From assembly GCA_964500605.1 (NCBI GenBank), contig CAZCOS010000005.1:1-64000 (forward strand): DNA of 64,000 bases. Direction: 5' to 3'. Below the pieces are notes generated by a model that did no database searches, was not told the DNA's origin, and worked only from the letters and a program-made list of their open reading frames with translations. Below, in pieces: positions 25,131-33,866 of the stretch; within the stretch, counting starts at the first letter, position 1, and every line of letters begins with the position of its first letter. The stretch is from Sterolibacterium sp964500605. Lineage in GTDB: Bacteria; Pseudomonadota; Gammaproteobacteria; Burkholderiales; Rhodocyclaceae. Both the position numbers and the translations under genes were made by a program.

Positions 25131-25158
25131 AATCGATCTCCAAAGGAGGACTTGCCCC

Positions 25159-26031
25159 ATGCGTACAGCCCTGTCGATTCAACCCTTCTCGATGTCTGCC
25201 CCGGTTCCGCTGGGGAGTCTTGATGCCTACATTCAGGCGGCGAACCGCGTGCCCATGTTGTCCGAAGCTGAGGAGCAGGATCTCGCCCAGCGGTTCCGGC
25301 AGGACGGGGACCTCGAAGCCGCACGCGTTCTGGTTATGTCCCATCTGCGATTGGTCGTGGCAATTGCCCGGGGTTATCTGGGTTATGGCCTGCCGCATGC
25401 CGACCTGATTCAGGAGGGCAATATCGGCTTGATGAAGGCGGTGAAACGCTTCGATCCGGAACGAGGCGTGCGGCTGGTTTCCTTTGCCGTCCATTGGATC
25501 AAGGCAGAAATTCACGAGTACGTCATCAAAAACTGGCGGCTGGTGAAAGTGGCCACGACCAAGGCCCAGCGCAAGCTCTTCTTCAATCTTCGCAGCCTGA
25601 AAAAGGATTTCAACACGCTGGGGCCGGACGAGGTTCAGTCCGTGGCGGGGCAGTTGGGTGTCAAGCCTGAAGAGGTCATCGAAATGGAGACGCGCCTTTC
25701 AGGACAGGATATGTCGCTGGAACCGCTAACCGAAGACGAGGATACGCATCACGCGCCTATCGCATGGCTGGCGGCGGATGAGAGCAACGAGCCTTCCCGA
25801 GTACTGGAGCGTCGGGAATATGACCGCCTTCAGGATGAAGGTTTAACCGGCGCGTTACAGGAATTGGACGAGCGCAGCCGCAACATCGTGGCGCGCCGTT
25901 GGCTGGCCGAAGAAGGCGAAGCGGCAACGCTGCATGAACTGGCTGCGGAGTATGGCGTCTCCGCCGAACGCATCCGCCAGATCGAAGCGCGTGCCTTGCA
26001 GAAGATGCGTTTGGCACTGGAAGCCGCCTGA
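25159..26031 (+). CDS. rpoH: RNA polymerase sigma-32 factor (heat shock)
   Basis: RpoH directs RNA polymerase to heat-shock promoters. In the 290-residue protein, region 2 is seen as HADLIQEGNIGLMKAVKRFD and VRLVSFAVHWIKAEIHEYV (about 74-120), the RpoH-specific box as QRKLFFNLR (about 135-143), and region 4 as the C-terminal helix-turn-helix LHELAAEYGVSAERIRQIEA (about 260-279). AAAGGAGG lies 9 bp before the ATG. The perfect CIRCE element upstream links it to HrcA control. Insertion-sequence remnants lie within 300 bp upstream. Confidence 0.97.
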   Translation: MRTALSIQPFSMSAPVPLGSLDAYIQAANRVPMLSEAEEQDLAQRFRQDGDLEAARVLVMSHLRLVVAIARGYLGYGLPHADLIQEGNIGLMKAVKRFDPERGVRLVSFAVHWIKAEIHEYVIKNWRLVKVATTKAQRKLFFNLRSLKKDFNTLGPDEVQSVAGQLGVKPEEVIEMETRLSGQDMSLEPLTEDEDTHHAPIAWLAADESNEPSRVLERREYDRLQDEGLTGALQELDERSRNIVARRWLAEEGEAATLHELAAEYGVSAERIRQIEARALQKMRLALEAA

Positions 26032-26100
26032 GCCCACAATCAACCGGTTTATTTTTCCGGCCATGACCGGTTTCGTGGCGACTTCACAAAGCGTTCACTC

Positions 26101-26135
26101 AACCCGCCCACGGCAACGTCGGGCGGGTTTTCATT
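26101..26135 (+). terminator. Intrinsic terminator after rpoH
   Basis: AACCCGCCC (26101-26109) pairs with GGGCGGGTT (26121-26129) around an 11-nt loop, followed by TTCATTTT. It overlaps the stop codon of the convergent Sco gene (26131). Confidence 0.8.
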
Positions 26136-26799
26136 TTCCGGCCAGCAGTAGGCGCAGGTCGGCGGCAAGGGCTTCGGCGGATGCCCCCTGCTTGAAGGCC
26201 AAACGCAAATGCCCTTGAGGATCGAATAGATAACTGTTGGCTGTGTGATCCAGGCTGTAGCTCTCCGGCGCGCCGTCGGGGCCGGGATGCCGGACGAAGT
26301 ACACTCGAAACTCCTCCGCCACGGCGGCGGTTGCGGCCGTATCGCCGGACAAGCCAATGAAAGAAGGGTGGAAGCGGGGAACGTAATTGGCCAGTAGCGC
26401 AGGCGTGTCGCGTTGCGGATCGAGGGTCACGAACAGAACCTGCACCCGGCGGGCCTCCTCTCCCAGAAGCGACATGACTTCCGCCATCGTGGAAAGCATG
26501 GTTGGGCAAACATCTGGACACTGGGTGTAACCAAAGAAAAGGACGACGGCCTTGCCACGGTAATCGGCCAGCCGTCGGACTTGTCCGGAAGGGTCATTCA
26601 GCAGGAAATCACGTCCGAAGCCCGCACCAACACCCGCTTCACCGATCACCATGCCCTGAAATTTCGTCGCGCCGCTTTGGAAGGGGGAAAAGTCACAAGC
26701 GGCCAGTGTCGCGCCCATCAGCAAGACGAAAAAAACAGAATGAATCCACTGTGCGAGTCGGCGACTCACTTCCCTGTTTTCATCTGCCTTGCCGCTCAC
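26131..26799 (-). CDS. SCO1/SenC-family copper chaperone (lipoprotein)
   Basis: A 222-residue thioredoxin-fold protein with the copper-binding CPDVC motif (Cys about 94 and 98) and the histidine in YSLDHTANSY (about 188). The N-terminus is a short hydrophobic stretch with a lipobox-like TLAAC (Cys about 35), so it is probably a periplasmic lipoprotein. Sco proteins load copper into the CuA centre of cytochrome oxidase and may do so for other enzymes. It is close to and on the same strand as mpl (9 bp apart). The 26101 terminator serves the convergent rpoH. Confidence 0.9.
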   Translation of the reverse strand: MSGKADENREVSRRLAQWIHSVFFVLLMGATLAACDFSPFQSGATKFQGMVIGEAGVGAGFGRDFLLNDPSGQVRRLADYRGKAVVLFFGYTQCPDVCPTMLSTMAEVMSLLGEEARRVQVLFVTLDPQRDTPALLANYVPRFHPSFIGLSGDTAATAAVAEEFRVYFVRHPGPDGAPESYSLDHTANSYLFDPQGHLRLAFKQGASAEALAADLRLLLAGK

Positions 26800-26808
26800 C
26801 TTGCTGAC

Positions 26809-28176
26809 TCAAGCCGCCAATGCACGCAGCAGCTTTTCGTGAATTCCACCAAAGCCGCCATTGCTCATGACCAGAATCTGGTCACCCGGCCGGGCCGATG
26901 CGGCAATGCAGCGCACCATCTCCTCCAGCCCATCGAAAACCTGGGCCTTATGACCCAACGGGGCAAGTGCCTCGGCCGCGTCCCAGCCCAGATTGTGGGC
27001 ATAGCACCAAACCTCATCGGCCTCTTGCAGGCTCTCGGGCAACAGGGCCTTCATGCTGCCCAGTTTCATGGTATTGGAGCGCGGTTCCAGCACGGCCAGG
27101 ATGCGCGCGCCCCCGGCAAGCGTCGCCTGCAGGCGGCTACGCAAACCTTCGATAGTGACGGCAATGGCGGTAGGATGATGGGCAAAATCATCATAAACCG
27201 TGACCCCCCGCACTGTGCCGCGCACTTCAAGACGCCGTTTGATGCCCTGAAATTTCGTCAGTGCTTCAAGGGCGACCTCAGGGAGAATGCCGACATGCTG
27301 CGCTGCGGCAATGGCTGCCAGTGCGTTCGAGCGATTGTGTGCGCCTGGCAGGGCAAGCTGCGTCTCGCCCAGACACTTTCCATCCTGAATCACCCGGAAA
27401 CGCTCTGTACCCGGGATGAGCTCGGTCTGCCAGCCGCTGCCATCCGCCTGATCGAAATACGCAAGCGGCGTCCAGCAACCTCGCGCCACGACACGCTGCA
27501 GAGCCTGCGCCCGGCCATTGGCGACCATCAGGCCATTGTTCGGGAGTGTGCGGACAAGATGGTGAAATTGCGTTTCGATCGCGGCAAGATCAGCGAAGAT
27601 GTCTGCATGATCGAACTCAAGATTATTGAGGATAAGGGTGCGCGGATGGTAATGAATGAATTTCGAACGCTTATCGCAAAAGGCCGTGTCGTATTCGTCG
27701 GCTTCGATGACGAAGAAATCCGTTTCGCCCAGCCGCGCCGAAATCCCGAAACCCTGCGCCACCCCGCCGATCAGGAAACCGGGCTTGAGCCCCGCCTGAT
27801 CCAGTATCCAGGCCAGCATCGAAGTGGTCGTCGTCTTGCCGTGGGTTCCCGCAACGGCCAGCACCCACTTGCCACGCAGGATGTTTTCCGCCAGCCATTG
27901 CGGGCCGGAAACATAGGGCAGATTACGGGCAAGGATTTCTTCCAGCAGGGGGTTGCCACGCGAAATGGCATTGCCCACCACAAAAAGATCGGGCTGCAGG
28001 GCGACCTGCTCTGCCCCGTAGCCTTCGGTCAGCGCGATCCCTTCTTGTTCGAGCTGGGTACTCATCGGCGGGTAGACATTGGCATCGCAGCCCGTCACGC
28101 GGTGTCCGGCCGCCCGGGCAAGCAGGGCGATGCCGCCCATGAATGTGCCGCAGATGCCGAGGATATGGATATGCAT
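26809..28176 (-). CDS. mpl: UDP-N-acetylmuramate:L-alanyl-gamma-D-glutamyl-meso-DAP ligase (murein tripeptide ligase)
   Basis: Mpl joins recycled murein tripeptide to UDP-MurNAc in peptidoglycan recycling. The 455-residue protein has the family's glycine-rich N-terminal motif HILGICGTFMGGIALLARAA (residues 3-22) and the Mur-ligase ATP loop AVAGTHGKTTTTSMLAW (about 110-126), then NNLEFDHADIF and the C-terminal DDFAHHPTAI. The start at 28176 is the first residue of the family domain; the much longer upstream open frame is not coding. A TATAAT at 28210-28215 on the minus strand is a candidate -10. mtgA and ampG, other cell-wall genes, are in the same window. Confidence 0.96.
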   Translation of the reverse strand: MHIHILGICGTFMGGIALLARAAGHRVTGCDANVYPPMSTQLEQEGIALTEGYGAEQVALQPDLFVVGNAISRGNPLLEEILARNLPYVSGPQWLAENILRGKWVLAVAGTHGKTTTTSMLAWILDQAGLKPGFLIGGVAQGFGISARLGETDFFVIEADEYDTAFCDKRSKFIHYHPRTLILNNLEFDHADIFADLAAIETQFHHLVRTLPNNGLMVANGRAQALQRVVARGCWTPLAYFDQADGSGWQTELIPGTERFRVIQDGKCLGETQLALPGAHNRSNALAAIAAAQHVGILPEVALEALTKFQGIKRRLEVRGTVRGVTVYDDFAHHPTAIAVTIEGLRSRLQATLAGGARILAVLEPRSNTMKLGSMKALLPESLQEADEVWCYAHNLGWDAAEALAPLGHKAQVFDGLEEMVRCIAASARPGDQILVMSNGGFGGIHEKLLRALAA

Positions 28177-28209
28177 GAGGAAAAAAATACGCTGTGTAGA
28201 ATGGCCAAA

Positions 28210-28215
28210 ATTATA
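28210..28215 (-). promoter_or_regulatory. Candidate -10 box for mpl
   Basis: On the minus strand the sequence reads TATAAT 34 bp before the mpl start codon, which fits a -10 element with a transcription start at about 28203. A good -35 is not visible. The divergent nucleotidyltransferase-like gene starts on the other side. Confidence 0.4.
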
Positions 28216-28242
28216 GCCGCTGGCGGCGCACCGCCCTTTTTC

Positions 28243-28896
28243 ATGCCCCGGAACAACCGACACGCCCGACACACCCACGCCCTGCCCGCGACCCGCTCCG
28301 CCGAAACCTTGCGCCGCGATGTTGCCGCAATGGCCGCCCGCCTGATGGCCGAAGACGGGATCGAGGACTATGGTCTGGCCAAGCGCAAGGCCGCCCGACA
28401 ACTGGGTGCGACGGGAAACGAAGCCCTGCCGACCAATCTGGAAATCGAGGAGGCCCTGCGCGACTACCAGTCCCTGTATCAGGAAGAGGAAGTGGAAGAA
28501 CGCCTGCGCATCCTGCGTCGGGCTGCGCTGAACTTGATGCATCTGCTTACTCCCTTTCTCCCACATCTGACCGGCCCCGTTCTGAGCGGCTGCCCGGTTC
28601 GCGGCGCACAGGTGAACATCGACCTGTATGCCGATAGTGCCAAGGATGTCGAGATTTTTCTGCTCGATCGCAACATCGACTTCGACCCCGCCGACCATTT
28701 CCGCGAATCAGGCCACGCCCACCATCTCCCGGAAACCCGATTGCGCGTGTATGGCGAGGAAACCGATTTCCTGCTCTCGGTGTACCCTCATCTCATGATG
28801 CGCACACAGCGACGCGACCCCCACACCGGACAAACCGACCCACGACTGGACATCGAAGGGCTGGCACGCCTGCTGGCCGACGAAGCCTCTTCGTAA
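28243..28896 (+). CDS. Conserved protein, possibly nucleotidyltransferase-fold
   Basis: A ~217-residue protein of a family common next to mpl in betaproteobacteria, as far as I recall. AMAARLMAEDGIEDYGLAKR (about 25-44) and PTNLEIEEALRDYQSLYQEE are its conserved N-terminal segments. PFLPHLTGPVLSGCPVRGAQVNI followed by DLYADSAKDVEIFLLDR resembles the G-S and DxD region of the nucleotidyltransferase fold, which would suggest transfer of a nucleotide, but substrate and activity are unknown. The start is uncertain: ATG at 28243 is preferred to one at 28201, which lies over the putative mpl promoter; neither has a clear ribosome site. Confidence 0.75.
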   Translation: MPRNNRHARHTHALPATRSAETLRRDVAAMAARLMAEDGIEDYGLAKRKAARQLGATGNEALPTNLEIEEALRDYQSLYQEEEVEERLRILRRAALNLMHLLTPFLPHLTGPVLSGCPVRGAQVNIDLYADSAKDVEIFLLDRNIDFDPADHFRESGHAHHLPETRLRVYGEETDFLLSVYPHLMMRTQRRDPHTGQTDPRLDIEGLARLLADEASS

Positions 28897-28925
28897 AATT
28901 CAGCAATGCTCCATAACATCCCGCA

Positions 28926-29486
28926 ATGTCCGCAAAATTCAAGCTGCCCCCACTCAACCGCCACGCGCTGCGATTGGTCGTTGCCCTGCTGGCAGGGCTG
29001 GCCGGTTGGCAACTCGGCCCCTGGGCCCTCAACGCCTTCCAGCCGCCTCCTCCGCCACGCAGCCTGCCTGTGCTGAGCCTGCCCGACCTGCAAGGCCGAA
29101 TGCAAAGCCTTCATCAATGGCAAGGGCGAATTCTGGTCGTCAATCTATGGGCAGCATGGTGCCCTCCCTGTCGCGCTGAAATGCCTGGCTTTTCCCGTCT
29201 TCAGGACAAGTACGCTGACAAAAACGTGCAATTTGTCGGCATCGCACTCGATCAACCCGAAGAAATCGCCGAATTTTCACGAAAAACACCCGTTCATTAC
29301 CCACTACTCATCGGAGACCGGAACACGGCGACCCTTTTCAAGGAGTTGGGGAATCGCTCGGGCAGCCTGCCTTTCACGGCCATTTTCACGGCAGATGGCC
29401 AATTACGGCACATCCACCGGGGCTACTGGCAAGAAGACGATCTCGACGACATCCTCGGCGATCTTGCCGTGATGAAGACGAAATAA
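28926..29486 (+). CDS. TlpA/ResA-like thioredoxin-family protein
   Basis: A 186-residue periplasmic, membrane-anchored thioredoxin. Residues 13-37 form the anchor or signal, followed by a proline-rich linker (FQPPPPPRSLP) and the redox motif NLWAAWCPPCRAEMPGF with Cys at about 79 and 82. FVGIALDQPEEIAEF and SLPFTAIFTADGQLRHIH complete the fold. TlpA-like proteins reduce disulfides in apocytochromes c or copper sites. The nearby Sco protein and the c-type cytochromes at 51-55 kb make a role in cytochrome maturation plausible, but that is inference. Confidence 0.88.
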   Translation: MSAKFKLPPLNRHALRLVVALLAGLAGWQLGPWALNAFQPPPPPRSLPVLSLPDLQGRMQSLHQWQGRILVVNLWAAWCPPCRAEMPGFSRLQDKYADKNVQFVGIALDQPEEIAEFSRKTPVHYPLLIGDRNTATLFKELGNRSGSLPFTAIFTADGQLRHIHRGYWQEDDLDDILGDLAVMKTK

Positions 29487-29604
29487 GCGACATTCCGGCT
29501 TTAGCTTGCAGTGGACAAGCCGGGGCAAATTGCGGCAAACTGGCGAGATGCCCAAAACAAACCGTACCCAAAAAACCGCTCAGGAAGCCGGATCGCAAAC
29601 GACG

Positions 29605-30060
29605 ATGCCGCGTCTGCTCGTCCTGCACGGGCCTAACCTGAATCTGCTCGGCACACGCGAACCGGAACTCTACGGACGAACGACGCTGGCTGACATTCAT
29701 CACCAAATGCAAGCCCAGGCACGGGCGGCGGGGGCGCAACTGGAAAGTTTCCAGAGCAACAGTGAAGGCGAGCTGGTTAATCGCATTCAGGCCGCGGCCA
29801 GCGAAGGGGTGGATTTCATCATCATCAACCCGGCCGCATACACCCACACCAGTGTGGCCATGCGCGACGCACTGGCTGCAGTGCGCATTCCCTTCATCGA
29901 AGTGCATCTATCGAACATCCACGCCCGCGAAACTTTCCGGCATCACTCTTATTTTTCCGATCTGGCCGCAGGGGTGATCTGCGGGCTAGGCCACGAAGGT
30001 TACGCGCTGGCCCTGACAGCAGCCCTGTCGCGCTTGCGCCTTGCCTCACTTACGTCATAA
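29605..30060 (+). CDS. aroQ: 3-dehydroquinate dehydratase, type II
   Basis: AroQ removes water from 3-dehydroquinate to give 3-dehydroshikimate, the substrate of AroE (2530-3369). Signatures are LLVLHGPNLNLLGTRE (residues 3-18) with the catalytic region, ELVNRIQAAA, FIIINPAAYTHTSVAMRDAL (about 72-91) and IEVHLSNIHARE (about 99-110) with the catalytic histidine. The 151-residue length from 29605 matches the family. Another in-frame ATG at 29548 would add 19 unusual residues; neither has a strong ribosome site. Confidence 0.95.
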   Translation: MPRLLVLHGPNLNLLGTREPELYGRTTLADIHHQMQAQARAAGAQLESFQSNSEGELVNRIQAAASEGVDFIIINPAAYTHTSVAMRDALAAVRIPFIEVHLSNIHARETFRHHSYFSDLAAGVICGLGHEGYALALTAALSRLRLASLTS

Positions 30061-30158
30061 CCCGGCTTGCCCTAGAACCATTGCCCCCGAACCATTGCCC
30101 CCATTAACCCAATGATCTTCCTGCGCCCTTTTCCCCCGGCGCACTCCCAGGAGCTTCC

Positions 30159-30611
30159 ATGGATTTGAGAAAACTCAAAAAACTGATCGACCTCGTACAA
30201 GATTCCGGCATTTCAGAGCTGGAAGTCACCGAAGGTGAAGAAAAGGTTCGCATCGTCAAACATGGCGTGGCTCCGGCTCCTGCGCCGACGTATATGGTCG
30301 CTCCACCCACTGCCGCGGCCGCACCTCAAGCGGTGGCAGCCCCCGCCGCTGCGCCGGCTGCCCCCGCCGAGCCGACTGGCAAGATCGTCAAAGCCCCGAT
30401 GGTCGGCACCTTCTATCGTGCCGGAGCCCCCGGCGCAGCCCCCTTCGTCGAAGTCGGCCAGACCGTGAAAGAAGGCGACACGCTGTGCATCATCGAAGCG
30501 ATGAAGCTCATGAATGAAATCGAATCCGACGCCAGCGGTGTCGTCAAAGCCATCCTCATCGAAAATGGACAGGCCGTCGAATTCGGTCAGCCCATGTTCG
30601 TGATCGACTAA
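30159..30611 (+). CDS. accB: Acetyl-CoA carboxylase biotin carboxyl carrier protein
   Basis: AccB carries biotin between the carboxylase and transferase parts of acetyl-CoA carboxylase, which makes malonyl-CoA for fatty acids. The 150-residue protein has the N-terminal dimerisation helix, a long Ala/Pro linker (about 40-72), and the C-terminal biotinyl domain with EAMKLMN (about residues 112-118), whose Lys is biotinylated. It is followed by accC after 8 bp. The leader holds two GAACCATTGCCCC direct repeats (30073-30099), function unknown. Confidence 0.98.
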   Translation: MDLRKLKKLIDLVQDSGISELEVTEGEEKVRIVKHGVAPAPAPTYMVAPPTAAAAPQAVAAPAAAPAAPAEPTGKIVKAPMVGTFYRAGAPGAAPFVEVGQTVKEGDTLCIIEAMKLMNEIESDASGVVKAILIENGQAVEFGQPMFVID

Positions 30612-30619
30612 AAGCCAGC

Positions 30620-31984
30620 ATGTTCGAGAAAATCCTCATTGCCAATCGCGGCGAAATCGCTCTGCGTATCCAACGGGCCTGCCGTGAGCTGGGCATCAAA
30701 ACCGTCGTCGTCCATTCGACCGCCGACACCGAAGCCAAATACGTCAAGCTGGCCGATGAATCCGTCTGCATTGGCCCGGCCCCTTCGCTTGAAAGCTATT
30801 TGAACGTCCCGGCCATCATCTCGGCGGCGGAAGTCACGGATGCCGAAGCGATCCACCCTGGCTACGGTTTTCTTTCCGAAAACGCTGCCTTCGCCGAGCG
30901 CGTCGAAAAATCCGGCTTCGTTTTCATCGGCCCACGCCCGGAAACCATCAGCATGATGGGCGACAAAGTCAGCGCGAAAGACGCCATGAAAGCCGCCGGA
31001 GTGCCCTGCGTACCCGGCTCCGACGGCGCGCTGCCCGAAGACCCGAAAGAGATCATCAAGATTGCCCGCAGCATCGGCTACCCCGTCATCATCAAGGCAT
31101 CCGGCGGTGGCGGTGGGCGCGGTATGCGGGTAGTGCACACCGAAGCAGCCCTGCTCAACGCCGTCACCATGACGCGCACCGAAGCAGGTGCTGCCTTTGG
31201 CAATCCGACGGTCTACATGGAGAAATTTCTCGAAAACCCGCGCCACATCGAGATTCAGGTCCTGGCCGACAGCTACAAGAACGCTGTGTATCTAGGCGAG
31301 CGCGACTGCTCCATGCAACGTCGCCACCAGAAAGTGATCGAAGAAGCCCCCGCCGCCGACATCAATCGCCGCGCCATCGCCCGTGTGGGCGAACGCTGTG
31401 CCGAAGCCTGCAAACGCATCAACTATCGGGGGGCGGGCACTTTTGAATTTCTCTACGAAAACGGCGAGTTCTATTTCATTGAAATGAACACCCGTGTGCA
31501 AGTCGAACACCCGGTCACGGAAATGGTGACGGGCATCGACATCGTTCAGGCACAAATCCGCATCGCCGCCGGTGAAAAGCTCTGGCTGCGTCAGCGCGAC
31601 ATCGAGTTGCGCGGCCACGCCATCGAATGCCGCATCAACGCAGAAGACCCCTTCAAGTTCACGCCCTCGCCCGGCAAAATCCTCGGCTACCACCCGCCCG
31701 GCGGCCCCGGCATCCGTGTGGATACGCACATGTACCAGGGCTACACCGTTCCTCCGCATTACGACTCGATGATCGGGAAAGTGATCGCTTACGGAGACGA
31801 CCGAATTCAGGCCATCCGCCGGATGCACATCGCTCTGTCCGAAATGGCCGTCGAAGGCATCAAGACCAATATCCCCCTGCACCAGGAACTCATGCAGGAT
31901 GCCAATTTCGCCAATGGCGGAACCAGTATCCACTACCTCGAAGCCAAACTCGCCGCCAAGGAAGAGGCGACGAAGGGCAAATAG
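30620..31984 (+). CDS. accC: Acetyl-CoA carboxylase, biotin carboxylase subunit
   Basis: AccC uses ATP and bicarbonate to carboxylate the biotin on AccB. The 454-residue protein has the N-terminal FEKILIANRGEIALRIQRAC, the ATP-grasp loop ASGGGGGRGMRVV (about 160-172), and the catalytic region EMNTRVQVEHPVTEMVTG (about 287-304). C-terminal residues match the biotin-carboxylase C domain. It forms an operon with accB, and prmA follows 18 bp after. Confidence 0.98.
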   Translation: MFEKILIANRGEIALRIQRACRELGIKTVVVHSTADTEAKYVKLADESVCIGPAPSLESYLNVPAIISAAEVTDAEAIHPGYGFLSENAAFAERVEKSGFVFIGPRPETISMMGDKVSAKDAMKAAGVPCVPGSDGALPEDPKEIIKIARSIGYPVIIKASGGGGGRGMRVVHTEAALLNAVTMTRTEAGAAFGNPTVYMEKFLENPRHIEIQVLADSYKNAVYLGERDCSMQRRHQKVIEEAPAADINRRAIARVGERCAEACKRINYRGAGTFEFLYENGEFYFIEMNTRVQVEHPVTEMVTGIDIVQAQIRIAAGEKLWLRQRDIELRGHAIECRINAEDPFKFTPSPGKILGYHPPGGPGIRVDTHMYQGYTVPPHYDSMIGKVIAYGDDRIQAIRRMHIALSEMAVEGIKTNIPLHQELMQDANFANGGTSIHYLEAKLAAKEEATKGK

Positions 31985-32002
31985 AAAAGGGCAAAACAGG
32001 CC

Positions 32003-32926
32003 GTGTGGCTCTCCGTCTCCCTGCTCACTGACGCACGGCATGCCGACGCGCTCTCCGATGCCCTGATGAGCCAGGGAGCCCTTTCGGTCAGCGTCGAAGA
32101 TGCTCAGGCCGGAACACCCGAAGAAACGCCCCAGTTTGGCGAGCCGGGCTGTCCGACCACGCCCCTCTGGGCGGAAAGCCGGGTCATCGCCCTCTTCGAT
32201 GCGAACACGCCGCTTGAAGAGCTGACTGCCGCCATCGCGCTGGCCTGCCAGACCCTCGGCATTGAATTGCCCGATGAGCTCGACATCGAAGAAATCGCCG
32301 GACAAGACTGGGTGCGACTAACACAAAGCCAGTTCGACCCCATCCGCATCAATGACCGTCTCTGGATTGTCCCCTCCTGGCATGCAGCCCCTGATCCGGC
32401 CGCCCTCAATCTCGTTCTTGATCCGGGGCTCGCCTTCGGTACGGGCTCGCACCCCACAACACGACTTTGTCTCGAATGGCTCTGCGACCACGTCGCTGGT
32501 GGCGAAACGTTACTTGATTACGGCTGCGGCTCGGGCATCCTGGCCATTGCCGCTGCAAAACTGGGAGCGGCAACAGTTCTCGGGGTCGATATCGACGAAA
32601 ACGCCCTGACCGCCGCACATGACAACGCGCAGAACAACGAAGTCCAGCTCACCCTTCAGCATTCCCGATCCCCACTCGAATCCACCTTTGACCGGGTCGT
32701 TGCCAACATCCTTACCAATCCCCTCTGCGTACTTGCCCCCCTGCTGGCCGCCCGTGTCGCACCGGGTGGGCGCATTGCCCTGTCTGGCGTGCTGGATAGC
32801 CAGGCCGAGGAAGTCATCGCCACTTACGCGCCCTTCATCGCCTTGCAGATCGGCGCGACCCAAGATGGATGGGTGCGGCTCGAAGGACAAAGGCCTCGCC
32901 TGAAAATCGAGACGGCTTCACCATGA
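32003..32926 (+). CDS. prmA: Ribosomal protein L11 methyltransferase
   Basis: PrmA methylates lysines and the N-terminus of ribosomal protein L11. The 307-residue protein has the PrmA N-terminal substrate domain and a Rossmann-type SAM domain with LLDYGCGSGILAIAAAKLGA (about residues 171-190) and VANILTNPLCVLAPLLA (about 233-249). Its start codon is GTG, and its end overlaps the next gene by 4 bp (ATGA). accC-prmA neighbours are common in betaproteobacteria. Confidence 0.96.
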   Translation: MWLSVSLLTDARHADALSDALMSQGALSVSVEDAQAGTPEETPQFGEPGCPTTPLWAESRVIALFDANTPLEELTAAIALACQTLGIELPDELDIEEIAGQDWVRLTQSQFDPIRINDRLWIVPSWHAAPDPAALNLVLDPGLAFGTGSHPTTRLCLEWLCDHVAGGETLLDYGCGSGILAIAAAKLGAATVLGVDIDENALTAAHDNAQNNEVQLTLQHSRSPLESTFDRVVANILTNPLCVLAPLLAARVAPGGRIALSGVLDSQAEEVIATYAPFIALQIGATQDGWVRLEGQRPRLKIETASP

Positions 32927-33855
32927 TGCAAACCCGTTGTCCGGCTTGCGCCACGATCTTTCGCATCACCTCCGAACAGATCAAGGCTCGACACGGTCAA
33001 GTCCGTTGCGGCCAATGCCAACGCGTCTTCAATGCCCTGGACACCCTGCTGGAAACGGCACTGCCACCGCTCGCCCCCGCCCCTGCCGCCTCACCGGATG
33101 TCGAGTTACCAACGACGCCCCCTCCCAACGTGAGCGAGGTTACCGAGATTGCAGAGATTGACGGGCTTGCCGAGGAAACTTCGAATGCTGCGCAGAGGCC
33201 CGATTCCCCGGACACTCCGGACACTCCGACCGCATCAAGAATCCGGGAAACGCTCGATGCAAGCCCGGTTTTCGCTTCGCATCCTGACGCCGCAAACGCT
33301 GCGGCAAGTGCGTCACGCTGGTCCTTTGAAACGGTCGAGGATGTACCTCCGCCCCCGTCTGCCCGCAAATCCGCCTTGATTCTGGCCATCCTGCTGTCCT
33401 TGCTTGCCTTGCTGGCTCTGCTGCTGCAACTGGCCGTTCAATTTCGTGGAACGCTCATCGAACAAGCCCCCCAAACCCGCCCGATCCTGCAACACCTGTG
33501 CGAGGTACTCGGCTGCGAGATCACCCTGCCCCACCACGCCGAATCGCTGATCATCGAAGACTCCGCCCTGCACCCTGATCCACGCCACAAGGACGAGATG
33601 CAGCTTTCCGTCACCCTCAAAAATCGCGCCCGTTTTGCGCAGCAATACCCCCATCTCGAAGTGACACTGCGGGACGCTTACGACCAAGCCCTGCTGCGCA
33701 AGGTCATCAGCCCCCGCGAATATCTCCCCAGCGAAAAAGACCCCGCCAAGGGCATCGGGCCGGAGGAAGAAATCGACCTTCACCTGGCCCTGAAAACGGA
33801 CCCTTCCCTTCGCGGCACGCCCGTTGGCTACCTCCTTTATCTCTTCTATCCCTGA
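32923..33855 (+). CDS. Zinc-ribbon (MJ0042) and DUF3426 membrane protein
   Basis: A 310-residue protein. The first 38 residues carry the zinc-ribbon pattern CPACATIF...CGQCQRVFNAL (Cys pairs), followed by a long low-complexity Pro/Ala/Thr linker, one membrane segment (about 150-172, ALILAILLSLLALLALLLQL), and a C-terminal DUF3426 domain. DUF3426 proteins are conserved in betaproteobacteria with unknown role. The start at 32923 is fixed by the ATGA overlap with prmA, which couples the genes. Confidence 0.85.
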   Translation: MMQTRCPACATIFRITSEQIKARHGQVRCGQCQRVFNALDTLLETALPPLAPAPAASPDVELPTTPPPNVSEVTEIAEIDGLAEETSNAAQRPDSPDTPDTPTASRIRETLDASPVFASHPDAANAAASASRWSFETVEDVPPPPSARKSALILAILLSLLALLALLLQLAVQFRGTLIEQAPQTRPILQHLCEVLGCEITLPHHAESLIIEDSALHPDPRHKDEMQLSVTLKNRARFAQQYPHLEVTLRDAYDQALLRKVISPREYLPSEKDPAKGIGPEEEIDLHLALKTDPSLRGTPVGYLLYLFYP

Positions 33856-33866
33856 CTCCTTCCGGC

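Noticed and set aside
26413..28242. Open frame of several hundred codons on the plus strand across the Sco and mpl genes
   Set aside because: It runs antisense to two clear genes and owes its length to high GC; only its last part, from about 28243, looks like protein.
30073..30099. Tandem GAACCATTGCCCC in the accB leader
   Set aside because: Two short copies only, no resemblance to a known riboswitch or operator; probably slippage.
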